A DNA stretch of 64,000 bases. It comes from Enterococcus sp. BWB1-3 (GTDB lineage: Bacteria; Bacillota; Bacilli; Lactobacillales; Enterococcaceae). Numbering within the stretch: position 1 is the stretch's first letter; each line of letters begins with the position of its first letter. Shown one piece after another: positions 27,011-34,510 of this stretch. The notes under the pieces are model-generated. The model saw only the letters and a list, made by a program, of their open reading frames with translations, searched no databases and was not told the origin of the DNA. The DNA lies in assembly GCF_016745275.1 (NCBI RefSeq), contig NZ_JADOEP010000012.1, forward strand, positions 57,159 through 121,158, in the 5' to 3' direction. The translations under genes were made by a program, and so were the position numbers.

Positions 27011-27316
27011 ATGAATTCAGACTTAGCACTACAGTTTTCTATCAGTCTTATTTTTATTGTAATAGGTATGCAGCTAATAAGAGGAAAATGGCTGATGCTT
27101 ATTGCCGGTTATAATACGATGAGCAGTGAAAAAAGGAAGCGTATCAATGGACAGGCTTTGGGGAAAGCGATAGGTATATTGTTACTTTATTTTGGTGTTG
27201 TTATCCTTGCAACCACCTTGCTGCCTGCATTAGCTGATCTGTTTGGCTGGCTGATTTTGGTTCCAATAGGCTTTCTGCTAATTTATGTAAATACTTCAGC
27301 AAAATTTAAGAACTAA
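27011..27316 (+). CDS. small membrane protein, DUF3784 family
   Basis: A 101-residue protein with three hydrophobic segments (about residues 7-22, 53-70 and 74-92) and the characteristic GKWLMLIAGYNTMSSEKR stretch between helix 1 and 2, which identifies DUF3784 proteins of Firmicutes. Function unknown. The start follows AAGGTGAG with good spacing. It stands alone between lysA and a gene-poor region; a short TGACATCTGTCA palindrome followed by eight T at about 27370-27392 may end its transcript. Confidence 0.8.
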   Translation: MNSDLALQFSISLIFIVIGMQLIRGKWLMLIAGYNTMSSEKRKRINGQALGKAIGILLLYFGVVILATTLLPALADLFGWLILVPIGFLLIYVNTSAKFKN

Positions 27317-27702
27317 CTGATCCGCTGCTGATGGATGAATGATGTTTCTTCTGCTCGGAGGAATGTTAATGACATCTGTCAGTTTTTTTTGGATAGTGAA
27401 GAGTAAAGTTTTAGGAGTAAGGGAATGAATAAAATTTTTTAAAGGCGGTATTGAAAGAATGGATTTGCTTATGAAAGCAGTTCTGTTCTGAACTATTCAG
27501 TGAAAAATTAGATTGCTTTTTTACTGGAAATAAGTTTATTTTACGTATCTTATAAAAAACATAGAATTATCATTTAGCATGTTTGTGAAAAAATTATTTA
27601 CCCCTGCTTTCTATTTAATTTGTGTTAAAGCCATGTATCTATAATTTGTATTAATAGAAATATTATAAAATGAAATTATATCAACTATAGGTAAAGATAG
27701 TA
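27317..27702. other. gap without recognised genes
   Basis: Very AT-rich sequence between the DUF3784 gene and the small frame at 27703. Apart from the possible terminator near 27370-27392 I see no open frame with a ribosome binding site and no RNA gene. Confidence 0.35.
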
Positions 27703-27804
27703 ATGAACAAACAACACAAAAGTATTGACAAGATTCAGCTATTGAAGGCAATTATACCAGGTATTCTTCTGCTTAAAGCAGTTTTTAAAAGCATGACTAA
27801 CTAG
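27703..27804 (+). CDS. possible 33-residue cationic/hydrophobic peptide
   Basis: An ATG-started frame encodes a basic N-terminus (MNKQHKSIDK) followed by a hydrophobic stretch (LLKAIIPGILLLKAVF) and a short polar tail, a plan shared by peptide pheromones, leaderless bacteriocins and small membrane peptides. The only upstream purine run is AGG 11 bases away, so translation is uncertain. It precedes a membrane-anchored methyltransferase and an Rgg-like regulator. I do not recognise the sequence; chance is a real alternative. Confidence 0.25.
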   Translation: MNKQHKSIDKIQLLKAIIPGILLLKAVFKSMTN

Positions 27805-27961
27805 GAGGCATCTGAAAACTCAAGAGGTGAATATTTTGATGATTTTTATAGAACTTACCGTCATAAATACTCGCTTATGACCTACATAACCTGTGTTTTC
27901 TTCCTTGATTTTAACAAAAATTACTGAAAAATTTGAATTCCACTAACTTTTCAGACAGGCC
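27805..27961. mobile_element. MITE-like element flanked by CTAG
   Basis: The left end GGAGGCATCTGAAAA and the right end, whose complement reads GGGCCTGTCTGAAAA, form imperfect terminal inverted repeats about 157 bases apart. CTAG occurs on both sides (27801-27804 and 27962-27965), as expected of a 4-bp target duplication. No transposase is encoded; a 13-codon frame inside (27839-27880) with a GAGGTG site is the only coding potential. Confidence 0.5.
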
Positions 27962-28111
27962 CTAGTCAGAGCTGACAGAAACCTGAGAAGCCTTTATATT
28001 TTTGAATGAAAAAAGAGTAAGCAACAATAATTTAGCGCCAGATAAAAAGAGCTGCTGTTTTATAAAGGCGGCATCTTGTTTCTATCAGTCAAAGAAAAGG
28101 ATGTATTTACT

Positions 28112-28768
28112 ATGATGATTGTTGGGGTATTGTTTATTTCAGGTGTAGTAGTTTTTTTGTTTCGTTTCCTTCTTCGCCAATCAAAAAAACCGACTGGCTT
28201 TGTCGGAAGAATGATGATGCGTATTTGGAATCGTGTATATATTCCAATGACTGATTGGGCGATTAATATTCTTCCAAATAGTTCATATGATAGGATTTTG
28301 GACGTTGGTGTCGGAAACGGTGCGTCTAGTCAGTTACTGAAAAAAAGATTTCCAGCTAGTTTGATTTATGGGATTGATCTTTCAGAAGAAGCTGCAGCGG
28401 CAGCTGATCAACTAAATACAAAAGGTATTCATTTTAGTATTCAAACAATTGAACAGACTTCATTTCAATGTGGAGAATTTGACTTGGTTTCAGCTTTTCA
28501 AACGCATTTTCACTGGGAAAATCTGGATCAGGCTTTATTAGAAATACATAGAATACTTACTCCTGCCGGGCTTCTTCTGATTGCCTGTGAGTATTCGAAA
28601 ATTCAATATTTTTTGAAGGACATAGCAAAAAAAGAGAGATTAGAAGATTATCTGAATGGTTTAGGCTTCAGGCTGACAGATATGAGAAAAGGGAATAATT
28701 GGGTGTGTTATTTGATAGAAAAAAAGACTGATAACGATCGGTGTATAAATTTTAGTAGATTGGAATAA
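28112..28768 (+). CDS. membrane-anchored class I SAM-dependent methyltransferase
   Basis: One N-terminal transmembrane helix (MIVGVLFISGVVVFLFRFLL) is followed by a methyltransferase domain: motif I RILDVGVGNGASSQLL near residue 70, an acidic residue at the end of strand 2 in IYGIDLSEEA, FDLVSAFQTHFHW and the LTPAGLLLIACEYS strand. I chose the ATG at 28112; the longer frame from TTG at 28076 lacks a site. About 219 residues. Substrate unknown; the anchor places it at the inner membrane face, suggesting a lipid, quinone or peptide. It lies 60 bases upstream of an Rgg-like regulator on the same strand, with a separate promoter between them. Confidence 0.7.
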   Translation: MMIVGVLFISGVVVFLFRFLLRQSKKPTGFVGRMMMRIWNRVYIPMTDWAINILPNSSYDRILDVGVGNGASSQLLKKRFPASLIYGIDLSEEAAAAADQLNTKGIHFSIQTIEQTSFQCGEFDLVSAFQTHFHWENLDQALLEIHRILTPAGLLLIACEYSKIQYFLKDIAKKERLEDYLNGLGFRLTDMRKGNNWVCYLIEKKTDNDRCINFSRLE

Positions 28769-28798
28769 AATGGTAATCCCAAGTGTTTCTGAATGTTG

Positions 28799-28819
28799 TA
28801 TAATTCTATTTTTTGAGGA
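28799..28819 (+). promoter_or_regulatory. -10 box and ribosome binding site of the first rgg-like gene
   Basis: TATAAT at about 28799-28804 lies 20-30 bases ahead of the regulator, followed by GAGGAG eight bases before its ATG. No good -35 is evident, which is common for activated promoters. It lies in the 60-base gap after the methyltransferase gene. Confidence 0.5.
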
Positions 28820-28827
28820 GTTGAAAA

Positions 28828-29697
28828 ATGTCAATAAATATTGGAGAAACACTGCGTTTTTTTAGAACGCACTTAGGTTTAAAACAAAAGGAAATGCTTT
28901 CAGAATATACTGATGGTTCCGTTTATTCCAGAATTGAAACTGATACCAGACCTTTAAAATTAGATGAATTATTGGATATTTTGGATGTTGGATCAATAAA
29001 TGCACATGAATTCGTAACCTTTAGCCATTTGGATAAAGAGCAGCGGCTATTTCGAAAACTGCTTTCAGAAGCTGCGCAGAATTTGAGTCATAAACAAAAG
29101 AAGGAGAGTCTTATTAGTTATTATAATAAGCTGTCCAATTTAGGCTATCGAAATATACGTGAAACTTCTAATCTAATTTTGATAAAACTATCATTTTCAG
29201 AACATTGGGAAGAGATTGATGCGGTTGACCAAGAAGAGGTTGACAAAATGTTCCGTTATTTAATGGAACGAAAGATACTTCTTCAATATGACTATGTTTT
29301 GCTGTCCAATCTCATGTTCAAATTTTCTGGGAAACAAAAACGGCTGATTGTAGAAAGGGCTTTTCCTGTTAAATATTATGAGAAAAGAGATTATATCACG
29401 CTGAATTTTTCATGTAATGCATTAACAAACGTAGTCACCAGCTGTTTATATAATAAAGAATTTGAAGATGCAAAGAGGTATCTGGAGACTTGTGACAAAC
29501 AAGAAAAAACAATTTTCAATTTTCAGTTCCATTTAGAAGTAAAATACCTTAAGAATTTACTTGCGTATCTTGAAACAGGGAACATCAACTATTTGCAGAA
29601 GATACACAGCTTTATTGCGGTTTTAGAAGATAGTGGCTATTTAGAGCAAGCTGAAAATATCAGGGAAGAAGTTAAAACATTTACTCATGCTCCCTAA
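28828..29697 (+). CDS. Rgg/MutR-family regulator 1 (RNPP-type)
   Basis: A 289-residue cytoplasmic regulator: an N-terminal XRE-type HTH (residues about 5-60, GETLRFFRTHLGLKQKEML ... YSRIE) and a long all-helical C-terminal domain of TPR-like repeats such as those that bind pheromone peptides in Rgg, PlcR and PrgX. It is clearly paralogous to the regulator at 30217-31119: the two share NIG-TLRFFRT-L--QKEM and the pattern LLQYDY-LLSN in mid-protein. No SHP-like gene is visible next to it; the nearest peptide candidates are the 33-codon frame at 27703 and a polar 22-codon frame at 29728. Regulon and ligand unknown. Confidence 0.75.
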   Translation: MSINIGETLRFFRTHLGLKQKEMLSEYTDGSVYSRIETDTRPLKLDELLDILDVGSINAHEFVTFSHLDKEQRLFRKLLSEAAQNLSHKQKKESLISYYNKLSNLGYRNIRETSNLILIKLSFSEHWEEIDAVDQEEVDKMFRYLMERKILLQYDYVLLSNLMFKFSGKQKRLIVERAFPVKYYEKRDYITLNFSCNALTNVVTSCLYNKEFEDAKRYLETCDKQEKTIFNFQFHLEVKYLKNLLAYLETGNINYLQKIHSFIAVLEDSGYLEQAENIREEVKTFTHAP

Positions 29698-30018
29698 GAG
29701 CAAAAATATAGTTCTGGGGAGAGAATAATGGGTATTATCTATGCGGATGGAAAGGCAAAGTTATCTCAATTGATAAATATTGATGAAAATCCATAAAAGT
29801 TGAGGATTTTACGATTATTCAGACATTGCTTTACACGTAGCATATCTGGCAGGGAACAGCAGTTGCTGTTATTCTTAAGCTATTTGGAAATGGATTTCTT
29901 TGACAGAGAGAAATTGATTAGAGATTACTGAAATCAGAAAAACTAAGAAAATGTTGCATTATGGAATACAAGGGAAGAGAAACTGCCTAATAATTGTTTT
30001 TTGGTTATATGGAAGAAA

Positions 30019-30214
30019 GAGGACTGTGACATAAGTATATCTGAGCCCCCTAAAGCCGAATAAACAGTGTTCCAGTCTTTGTATGATTCGAGCATTCGAA
30101 GAAGGCCCCTCCATTCTTCGAGGATCAAAACGAAGTCCTTCAATTCTTAGCAGCTCTGCCGTTTGGAAATTGGTGAGATCGAAACAAACACTCATGAGTG
30201 TTTGTCACAACCTC
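30019..30214 (-). repeat. mosaic intergenic repeat, copy R2
   Basis: On the minus strand it starts GAGGTTGTGAC (complement at 30204-30214) only two bases after the stop of the second Rgg-like gene, and ends at 30019 as the complement of GAGGACTGTGAC. The interior repeats parts of R1 and R5: the AAAGCCGAATAAAC block, TCCATTCTTCGAGGATC and GAAGTCCTTCAATTC. It is 196 bp long. Confidence 0.75.
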
Positions 30215-30216
30215 TT

Positions 30217-31119
30217 TTATTTTATATGTGTAGGCGGGGTATCAGGATGTCTTTTTTTATAGGTGAAATCCTTGATTTCCTGTATTGTTCTTTCCGCCTG
30301 ACCAATATTACCAATTTCTTTTAATGTGTTGATATAATTATTCAGCTTATTTGCATAGTCTATATCACCTGTTTCAAGGAAAAGGATCAGATTTTTCAGA
30401 TAGTTAACCTCTAACTGGGCTTTCATATTATCCTGATTTTTAATGAGATTATCAGCAATCTTTATATATTTGAGTGCTGCTTTAAGGTTATTCTCATGCA
30501 GATATATTGTTATCAAGTTAGGAATAGCAGTATAGGCATACTTCAATGTTATTGGATCGCGCTTATCTTGATCTTTAATAGGATAGGCTTTCTCTATCAG
30601 TGCTTCTCTCTGAACTGGCGGAAGCAGATAAATCATATTGGACAATAATGTATAGTCATATTGCAGAAAATAGGTTTTATTTGAAAGTAGTGCGAATACT
30701 TGCTGTTTGTCCTCTTCAGTTATTGTTTCTATTTCAGGCCAGAACTGATGAAAGTACACTTTGATTGATATGTAATTTGATAATTCCAGCACATTTTTCA
30801 TTTTTCTTGCAGACAACTTATTGTAATAATCCAATATTTTATTTTTTTTTACTGGATTTTCTATATCTGCAGAGGCTGCATAATAATCAGCTCTGAAGTC
30901 TTTCTGAAGTTTATCTAAGTTACTATATGAGATAAATTCATAGATGTTTATGTCTGCATTATCAAGAATTTCCACAAGCTCATCAATCTTTATAGTCCTG
31001 CTGTCACTTTCTATTCTGGAATAAGTGGAAGGATTTTTGGATGATGGCATCATCTCTTTTTGCATAAGATTCAGAGATGTTCTAAAAAATCTTAGCGTAT
31101 CACCAATGTTCAGCTTCAT
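30217..31119 (-). CDS. Rgg/MutR-family regulator 2, divergent from a short hydrophobic peptide gene
   Basis: A 300-residue paralogue of the regulator at 28828, with the same N-terminal HTH (NIGDTLRFFRTSLNLMQKEM, residues about 3-22, recognition helix near SRIESD) and helical repeat domain. Its start faces a 22-codon gene for a hydrophobic peptide 177 bases away on the other strand. Divergent rgg and shp genes are the standard arrangement of streptococcal Rgg/SHP quorum-sensing systems, in which the processed peptide is exported, re-imported by an oligopeptide permease and bound by Rgg to switch promoters. The same role is inferred here. Ends next to R2. Confidence 0.78.
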   Translation of the reverse strand: MKLNIGDTLRFFRTSLNLMQKEMMPSSKNPSTYSRIESDSRTIKIDELVEILDNADINIYEFISYSNLDKLQKDFRADYYAASADIENPVKKNKILDYYNKLSARKMKNVLELSNYISIKVYFHQFWPEIETITEEDKQQVFALLSNKTYFLQYDYTLLSNMIYLLPPVQREALIEKAYPIKDQDKRDPITLKYAYTAIPNLITIYLHENNLKAALKYIKIADNLIKNQDNMKAQLEVNYLKNLILFLETGDIDYANKLNNYINTLKEIGNIGQAERTIQEIKDFTYKKRHPDTPPTHIK

Positions 31120-31236
31120 ATTAACCCTACTTTCCTTCTTTTATTATAGTATGCAATAATATTGAAAATAGAAAATATTTATCTTAATGTTTATTATATC
31201 ATTACCAATTATGTTCATTTTTTTAATTGCTCCCTT

Positions 31237-31285
31237 TATTTTAAAGTCATAATATGTTATATTTAAGTTACTTGATGGAAGGAGG
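31237..31285 (+). promoter_or_regulatory. putative promoter and strong ribosome binding site of the shp-like gene
   Basis: TTTATT followed 16 bases later by TTATAT (around 31237-31264) is a weak promoter pair in very AT-rich sequence, as expected for an activator-dependent promoter. AAGGAGGG around 31279-31286 is a strong Shine-Dalgarno sequence ahead of the ATG at 31297. The promoter call is tentative; the ribosome binding site is clear. Confidence 0.45.
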
Positions 31286-31296
31286 GAGAAAAGTAT

Positions 31297-31365
31297 ATGG
31301 TATCTTTAGCAGTGTTAGCAGGCTTATCAACCATTATTGGTTTAGGCATAATAGTTGGTCCCTAG
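31297..31365 (+). CDS. shp: SHP-like short hydrophobic pheromone precursor, 22 residues
   Basis: Twenty-two codons from ATG to TAG. The product begins MVSLAVLAG and ends GLGIIVGP, almost wholly hydrophobic with no lysine. Streptococcal SHP pheromones are precursors of 20-odd residues with a hydrophobic C-terminus commonly ending IIVGG; here the end is IIVGP. It has a strong ribosome binding site and lies divergent to an Rgg-family gene, so position, size, composition and terminal motif all agree. By analogy the mature signal would be the last 7-9 residues, released by a membrane protease such as Eep. It differs from known SHPs in lacking a basic N-terminus and in its proline end. The downstream 300 bases hold no gene. 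Confidence 0.65.
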   Translation: MVSLAVLAGLSTIIGLGIIVGP

Positions 31366-31681
31366 TTATCTAAATCAGACAACCAATTATTCCTCAGTCT
31401 GTTTTAATTGATAGGGAGAATCATACCTATTTTACAGTTCGAATGTTTCCTATGAAAAATTAAGAAATATATTCTATTGATTAATTTGGATTTCTGAAAA
31501 AAATTATAACAGCTCAATTGTTTTTTATCGACAATGTTGCTCTAGTTAAAGAATTGGCCGGTCAATACAAAGCTAATGGGAATCAATTGGAATAAGCTGG
31601 AAATGTTTTTGCGTGATCAGCTCTTGTCAAAGAGTAAAAAACGTAATGATTATTGTGCAGCAAAAGTTGCTGGGAATAAAC

Positions 31682-31840
31682 GAGGTCGTGACAAAACACT
31701 TCATACGACGAGTAAGCGCAGGAATAAAGCTCTTCGTGTAAGAATTGAAGAATATTGTTCCGATTCTCGAAGCATGGAGGGGTCTTGGAACACCGCTTGC
31801 TTGGTTTTAAGGGTTCTGGACATACTAATGTCACAACCTC
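31682..31840 (+). repeat. mosaic intergenic repeat, copy R3
   Basis: Starts GAGGTCGTGAC, ends GTCACAACCTC followed by GTTTATTGG, 159 bp. The interior has ACTTCATACGACGAGTAAG, a GATTCTCGAAGCATGGAG block and the GGAACACCG / TTGGTTTTAAGGG end shared with R1, R4 and R5. Plus orientation. It lies about 320 bases after the shp stop, the one copy not directly behind a coding gene. A 102-codon frame across it is an artefact of the repeat. Confidence 0.75.
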
Positions 31841-31916
31841 GTTTATTGGTTTTTAAATTAATATATTTTCAAATACCCAGTTGACTTATAAATAAGTAGG
31901 CAAGGAGTTGCTTAAG

Positions 31917-32063
31917 AAGTACTTTATTTGAATTTACCCCAAATTTTAGAAAATTATTGAATTAACAGTAATTCGAAATGTATTTTATTTGTTTAGAAAA
32001 TAGCTTCTATAACTACTGATATAACAGGGGTTTTAGTGGGAAATAGGTAAATTCAAAGTACTT
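31917..32063. mobile_element. 147-bp element bounded by an 18-bp inverted repeat
   Basis: AAGTACTTT-ATTT-GAATTTACC at 31917-31938 and GGTAAATTCAAAGTACTT at 32046-32063 are exact complements once the ATTT insertion is removed. The AT-rich interior codes for nothing. It looks like a small non-autonomous transposable element or the scar of one; no relative is seen elsewhere in the window. Confidence 0.45.
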
Positions 32064-32167
32064 TACTATTGATGTTTACAGACATTTCATGTAAGTAAAA
32101 GCTGGGGAATAGCTTGTTGGAATATCAACTAAGCTGCTTTATTTTTATATCTGATTGCTGTGAAGTC

Positions 32168-32200
32168 AAAAAAAGAGTTGCAGAAAAACTCAGCAACTCT
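32168..32200 (-). terminator. terminator of the SufT-like gene
   Basis: Perfect 8-bp stem AGAGTTGC / GCAACTCT with an 11-base loop, followed on the minus strand by T-rich sequence, 15 bases after the stop at 32215. Confidence 0.85.
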
Positions 32201-32214
32201 TGGAAAAGCAGAAA

Positions 32215-32553
32215 CTATCTAATCCCCAATGCAATTCGTGCATAACGGGACATCTTATCTGTTGTCCAGGCAGGATACCACACAAGTTTTACTTCAACGT
32301 TCTTAACTTCGGGAATGTCAGCTACCGCCTGATGAATCTGTTCAGTTAAGATATCAGCCAACGGACAGCCCATTGTTGTTAATGTCATCTTTACGACTGT
32401 ATTGCCTTCTGGATTAAAATCTATCTCATAAATTAAACCTAAATTTACAATATCAATACCTAATTCAGGGTCAATCACTGTTTCAAGCGCTGTTAAAATT
32501 TCTTCTTTGATCTCTTCAATTTCTGCTTCAGACCATTCTTTTGCTTCGCTCAT
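32215..32553 (-). CDS. metal-sulfur cluster assembly factor (MIP18/SufT/DUF59)
   Basis: A 112-residue protein with the DUF59 core: VIDPELGIDIVNLGLIYEID near residue 26, TLTTMGCPLADIL with the conserved reactive cysteine near 63, and VKLVWYPAWTTDKMS near the end. The family (SufT, YitW, PaaD) assists Fe-S cluster maturation or carriage in the cytoplasm. Single gene with its own terminator; AAGGAG precedes the ATG. The C-terminal WYPAW-TTDKMS motif is the common bacterial YitW form. Confidence 0.9.
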   Translation of the reverse strand: MSEAKEWSEAEIEEIKEEILTALETVIDPELGIDIVNLGLIYEIDFNPEGNTVVKMTLTTMGCPLADILTEQIHQAVADIPEVKNVEVKLVWYPAWTTDKMSRYARIALGIR

Positions 32554-32649
32554 TGTTTTTTCGACTCCTTTATTATCAGCTATCGTATATAATACCTTTT
32601 TTTACTCATTTTGTAAATGGAGAATCTTCAAGAGCTTTTTGAGACGTCA

Positions 32650-33216
32650 TTAAAACTGCAAAGTAAAGAGAAGCAGCTCATCTTCCGTTTCATTCATGAT
32701 GTTATGCTTTGTAAATGCACCCAGAAAAATTGTATCTCCCACATTTAATTGATGCTGTTCACCTTCAAGAAAAATTGTCGCCTTTCCTTTTATCACATGG
32801 TTAATTTCACTCAGATTATGAGAAATCATCTGCCCGCTGGAAGAAGAGTGGGCATCAATGTAAATTTTTGAAATGACCATATTTTCAGTATGTACCGGCA
32901 GATTAAACAGCGTATCATAATACGTTGAGTTTGACTGCCAGGGAGAGTAAAGAGTTTCACTGGAATTACGAATAATTCTATATTCATACTTCATTTTTTC
33001 CATCGATTGATTCACTGTTGGTGCTTCGTTTGCCATTAGGGAGGCAACAGATACATCCAGCGCCTCTGCTATTTTTCGCAGTGCCTCCAAAGAAGGACGA
33101 TTCACCCCTCGTTCAATCTGTGAAAGAAAGCTGGCAGAGTAGCCGGTTTTATCACCCAGTTCAGTTAAAGTAATCTTTTTTGATTTCCGCAAATCTTTTA
33201 TCTTTCTAAATTCCAT
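32650..33216 (-). CDS. XRE-family regulator with C-terminal cupin domain
   Basis: The N-terminal HTH (residues about 5-60, ITLTELGDKTGYSASFLSQIERG, PSLEALRKIAEALDV) is joined to a cupin barrel (about 110-188, SEINHVIKGKATIFLEGEQHQLNVGDTIFL). Such proteins sense small metabolites and regulate neighbouring catabolic or transport genes. It is divergent from the epimerase-transglutaminase-oppA operon, with 209 bases between the starts and a palindrome at the operon promoter, so it is very likely the operon's regulator. The ligand could be an amino acid or a dipeptide, by inference. Confidence 0.87.
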   Translation of the reverse strand: MEFRKIKDLRKSKKITLTELGDKTGYSASFLSQIERGVNRPSLEALRKIAEALDVSVASLMANEAPTVNQSMEKMKYEYRIIRNSSETLYSPWQSNSTYYDTLFNLPVHTENMVISKIYIDAHSSSSGQMISHNLSEINHVIKGKATIFLEGEQHQLNVGDTIFLGAFTKHNIMNETEDELLLFTLQF

Positions 33217-33315
33217 GAGTCGTTTCCACTCCTAAACTTCAATTTCTTCGCAAGAATATTATCTCTAATATCATTCAAAAAGACAAGAAATAAAAAAATG
33301 ATGAGTGAATTTACA

Positions 33316-33362
33316 GAATATTCTAATATTCGTATTGACTTTTGTTAAAAAAAGATTAGAAT
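33316..33362 (+). promoter_or_regulatory. promoter and candidate operator of the epimerase operon
   Basis: TTGACT at 33335-33340, a 16-base spacer and TAGAAT at 33357-33362 form a promoter pointing to the epimerase. GAATAT-TCTA-ATATTC at 33316-33331 is a palindrome abutting the -35 box; a similar imperfect one (GAATATT ... AATATCATTC) lies near 33253 close to the regulator start. Binding by the XRE-cupin regulator is inferred. Confidence 0.6.
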
Positions 33363-33425
33363 TGTAACTGTAAATTCAAAAAACGGTTCAATTTTAACTA
33401 TTAGATAATAAAAGGAGTGCCTTAG

Positions 33426-34493
33426 ATGAAAATCACAGAAATAAAGGTGACAAAAAAAGCAGTTGAGCTAAAAGAGCCTGTAACGATTTCTTTGGGGACC
33501 GTCACAGAATCTATCAGTGCTGTGATTGAAATAGAGACTGATGAAGGGATAATTGGTTATGGTGAAGGTTCTCCCGGTATTTTGATCACAGGGGAAACAC
33601 TGGATGGAACGACAGAATGCATAAAAATGTTCTCTCAGCAGTTGATAGGAACTGATCCGACTGATATAGAAAAAGTTCATTCGATTATGAATAAAATCGC
33701 TGCACATGCACCTTCAGCAAAAGCCGCAATTGATCTGGCCTGCTATGATTTGCTTGGAAAAAAAACAAGCATGCCGGTCTATAAACTGGTTGGGGGATAT
33801 GACTCTGCTGTGGAAACAGATATGACAGTTGGTATAAATTCACCTGAAATAATGAGTAAGAACGCGAAAAGAGCAGTTTCACAAGGATTTAGTGTTTTAA
33901 AGGTAAAAGTAGGAACAGGAATGACGTCAGATATCGAAAGAATAAAAGCGATCCGAGAAGCAGTTGGCAATCAGATTAAGCTGAGATTGGATGCAAATCA
34001 GGCATGGGGAGCGAAAGAGGCTCTTCAAATGATAGAAAAGCTGTCGGAATATAATATAGAATTGATTGAGCAGCCTGTGAAATATCATGATATTGAAGGA
34101 CTTGCTTATGTGAGAACACACTCTCCTGTCCCGATAATGTCTGATGAAAGCTGCTTTAATGCGGTAGAAGCATTAAGGCTTATCGAAAAAAGGGCAGTCG
34201 ATATCGTTAATATTAAATTAATGAAATGCGGCGGGATTTATGAAGCGTTAAAAATTGTAAATATTTGTGAAGCAGCTGGAATTGAATGTATGATCGGCTG
34301 TATGATCGAGGAAAGTAATATTGGTGTAACTGCTGCTGCTCATTTGGCTGCAGGCAAGAAGAACATTACCAGAGCAGATCTGGATGCCTCTTTTGCATTA
34401 CGCGAGACAGAGCTTACGGGTGGAGTTCCGCTGGAGCCTACACCATCAATTGTTCTGGATAATGTTCCTGGTTTAGGACTAAGAAGAAAATAA
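33426..34493 (+). CDS. dipeptide epimerase (L-Ala-D/L-Glu epimerase type, enolase superfamily)
   Basis: Racemises the C-terminal residue of murein dipeptides, for example L-Ala-D-Glu to L-Ala-L-Glu. The muconate-lactonizing fold is clear: a capping domain, catalytic lysines in LKVKVGTG near residue 160 and NIKLMKCGG near 266, metal ligands in LRLDANQAW (D), IELIEQPV (E) and MSDESC (D), and the C-terminal DLDA motif. Length 355 fits. A lysine pair on either side of the barrel with the DxD region is typical of AEE enzymes. First gene of an operon with a transglutaminase-like protein and a peptide-binding lipoprotein, which supports murein-peptide use over other epimerase substrates. Confidence 0.88.
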   Translation: MKITEIKVTKKAVELKEPVTISLGTVTESISAVIEIETDEGIIGYGEGSPGILITGETLDGTTECIKMFSQQLIGTDPTDIEKVHSIMNKIAAHAPSAKAAIDLACYDLLGKKTSMPVYKLVGGYDSAVETDMTVGINSPEIMSKNAKRAVSQGFSVLKVKVGTGMTSDIERIKAIREAVGNQIKLRLDANQAWGAKEALQMIEKLSEYNIELIEQPVKYHDIEGLAYVRTHSPVPIMSDESCFNAVEALRLIEKRAVDIVNIKLMKCGGIYEALKIVNICEAAGIECMIGCMIEESNIGVTAAAHLAAGKKNITRADLDASFALRETELTGGVPLEPTPSIVLDNVPGLGLRRK

Positions 34494-34510
34494 AGGAAGG
34501 TGTTTGAACG

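Noticed and set aside
29728..29796. 22-codon frame behind the first Rgg gene, with GGGGAG upstream
   Set aside because: The product (begins MGIIYADGK) is polar, unlike a pheromone, and in a gene-poor stretch such a frame is expected by chance. Kept only as a note.
31576..31884. 102-codon frame over R3
   Set aside because: Crosses the boundary of the repeat, has no good ribosome binding site and no recognisable domain.
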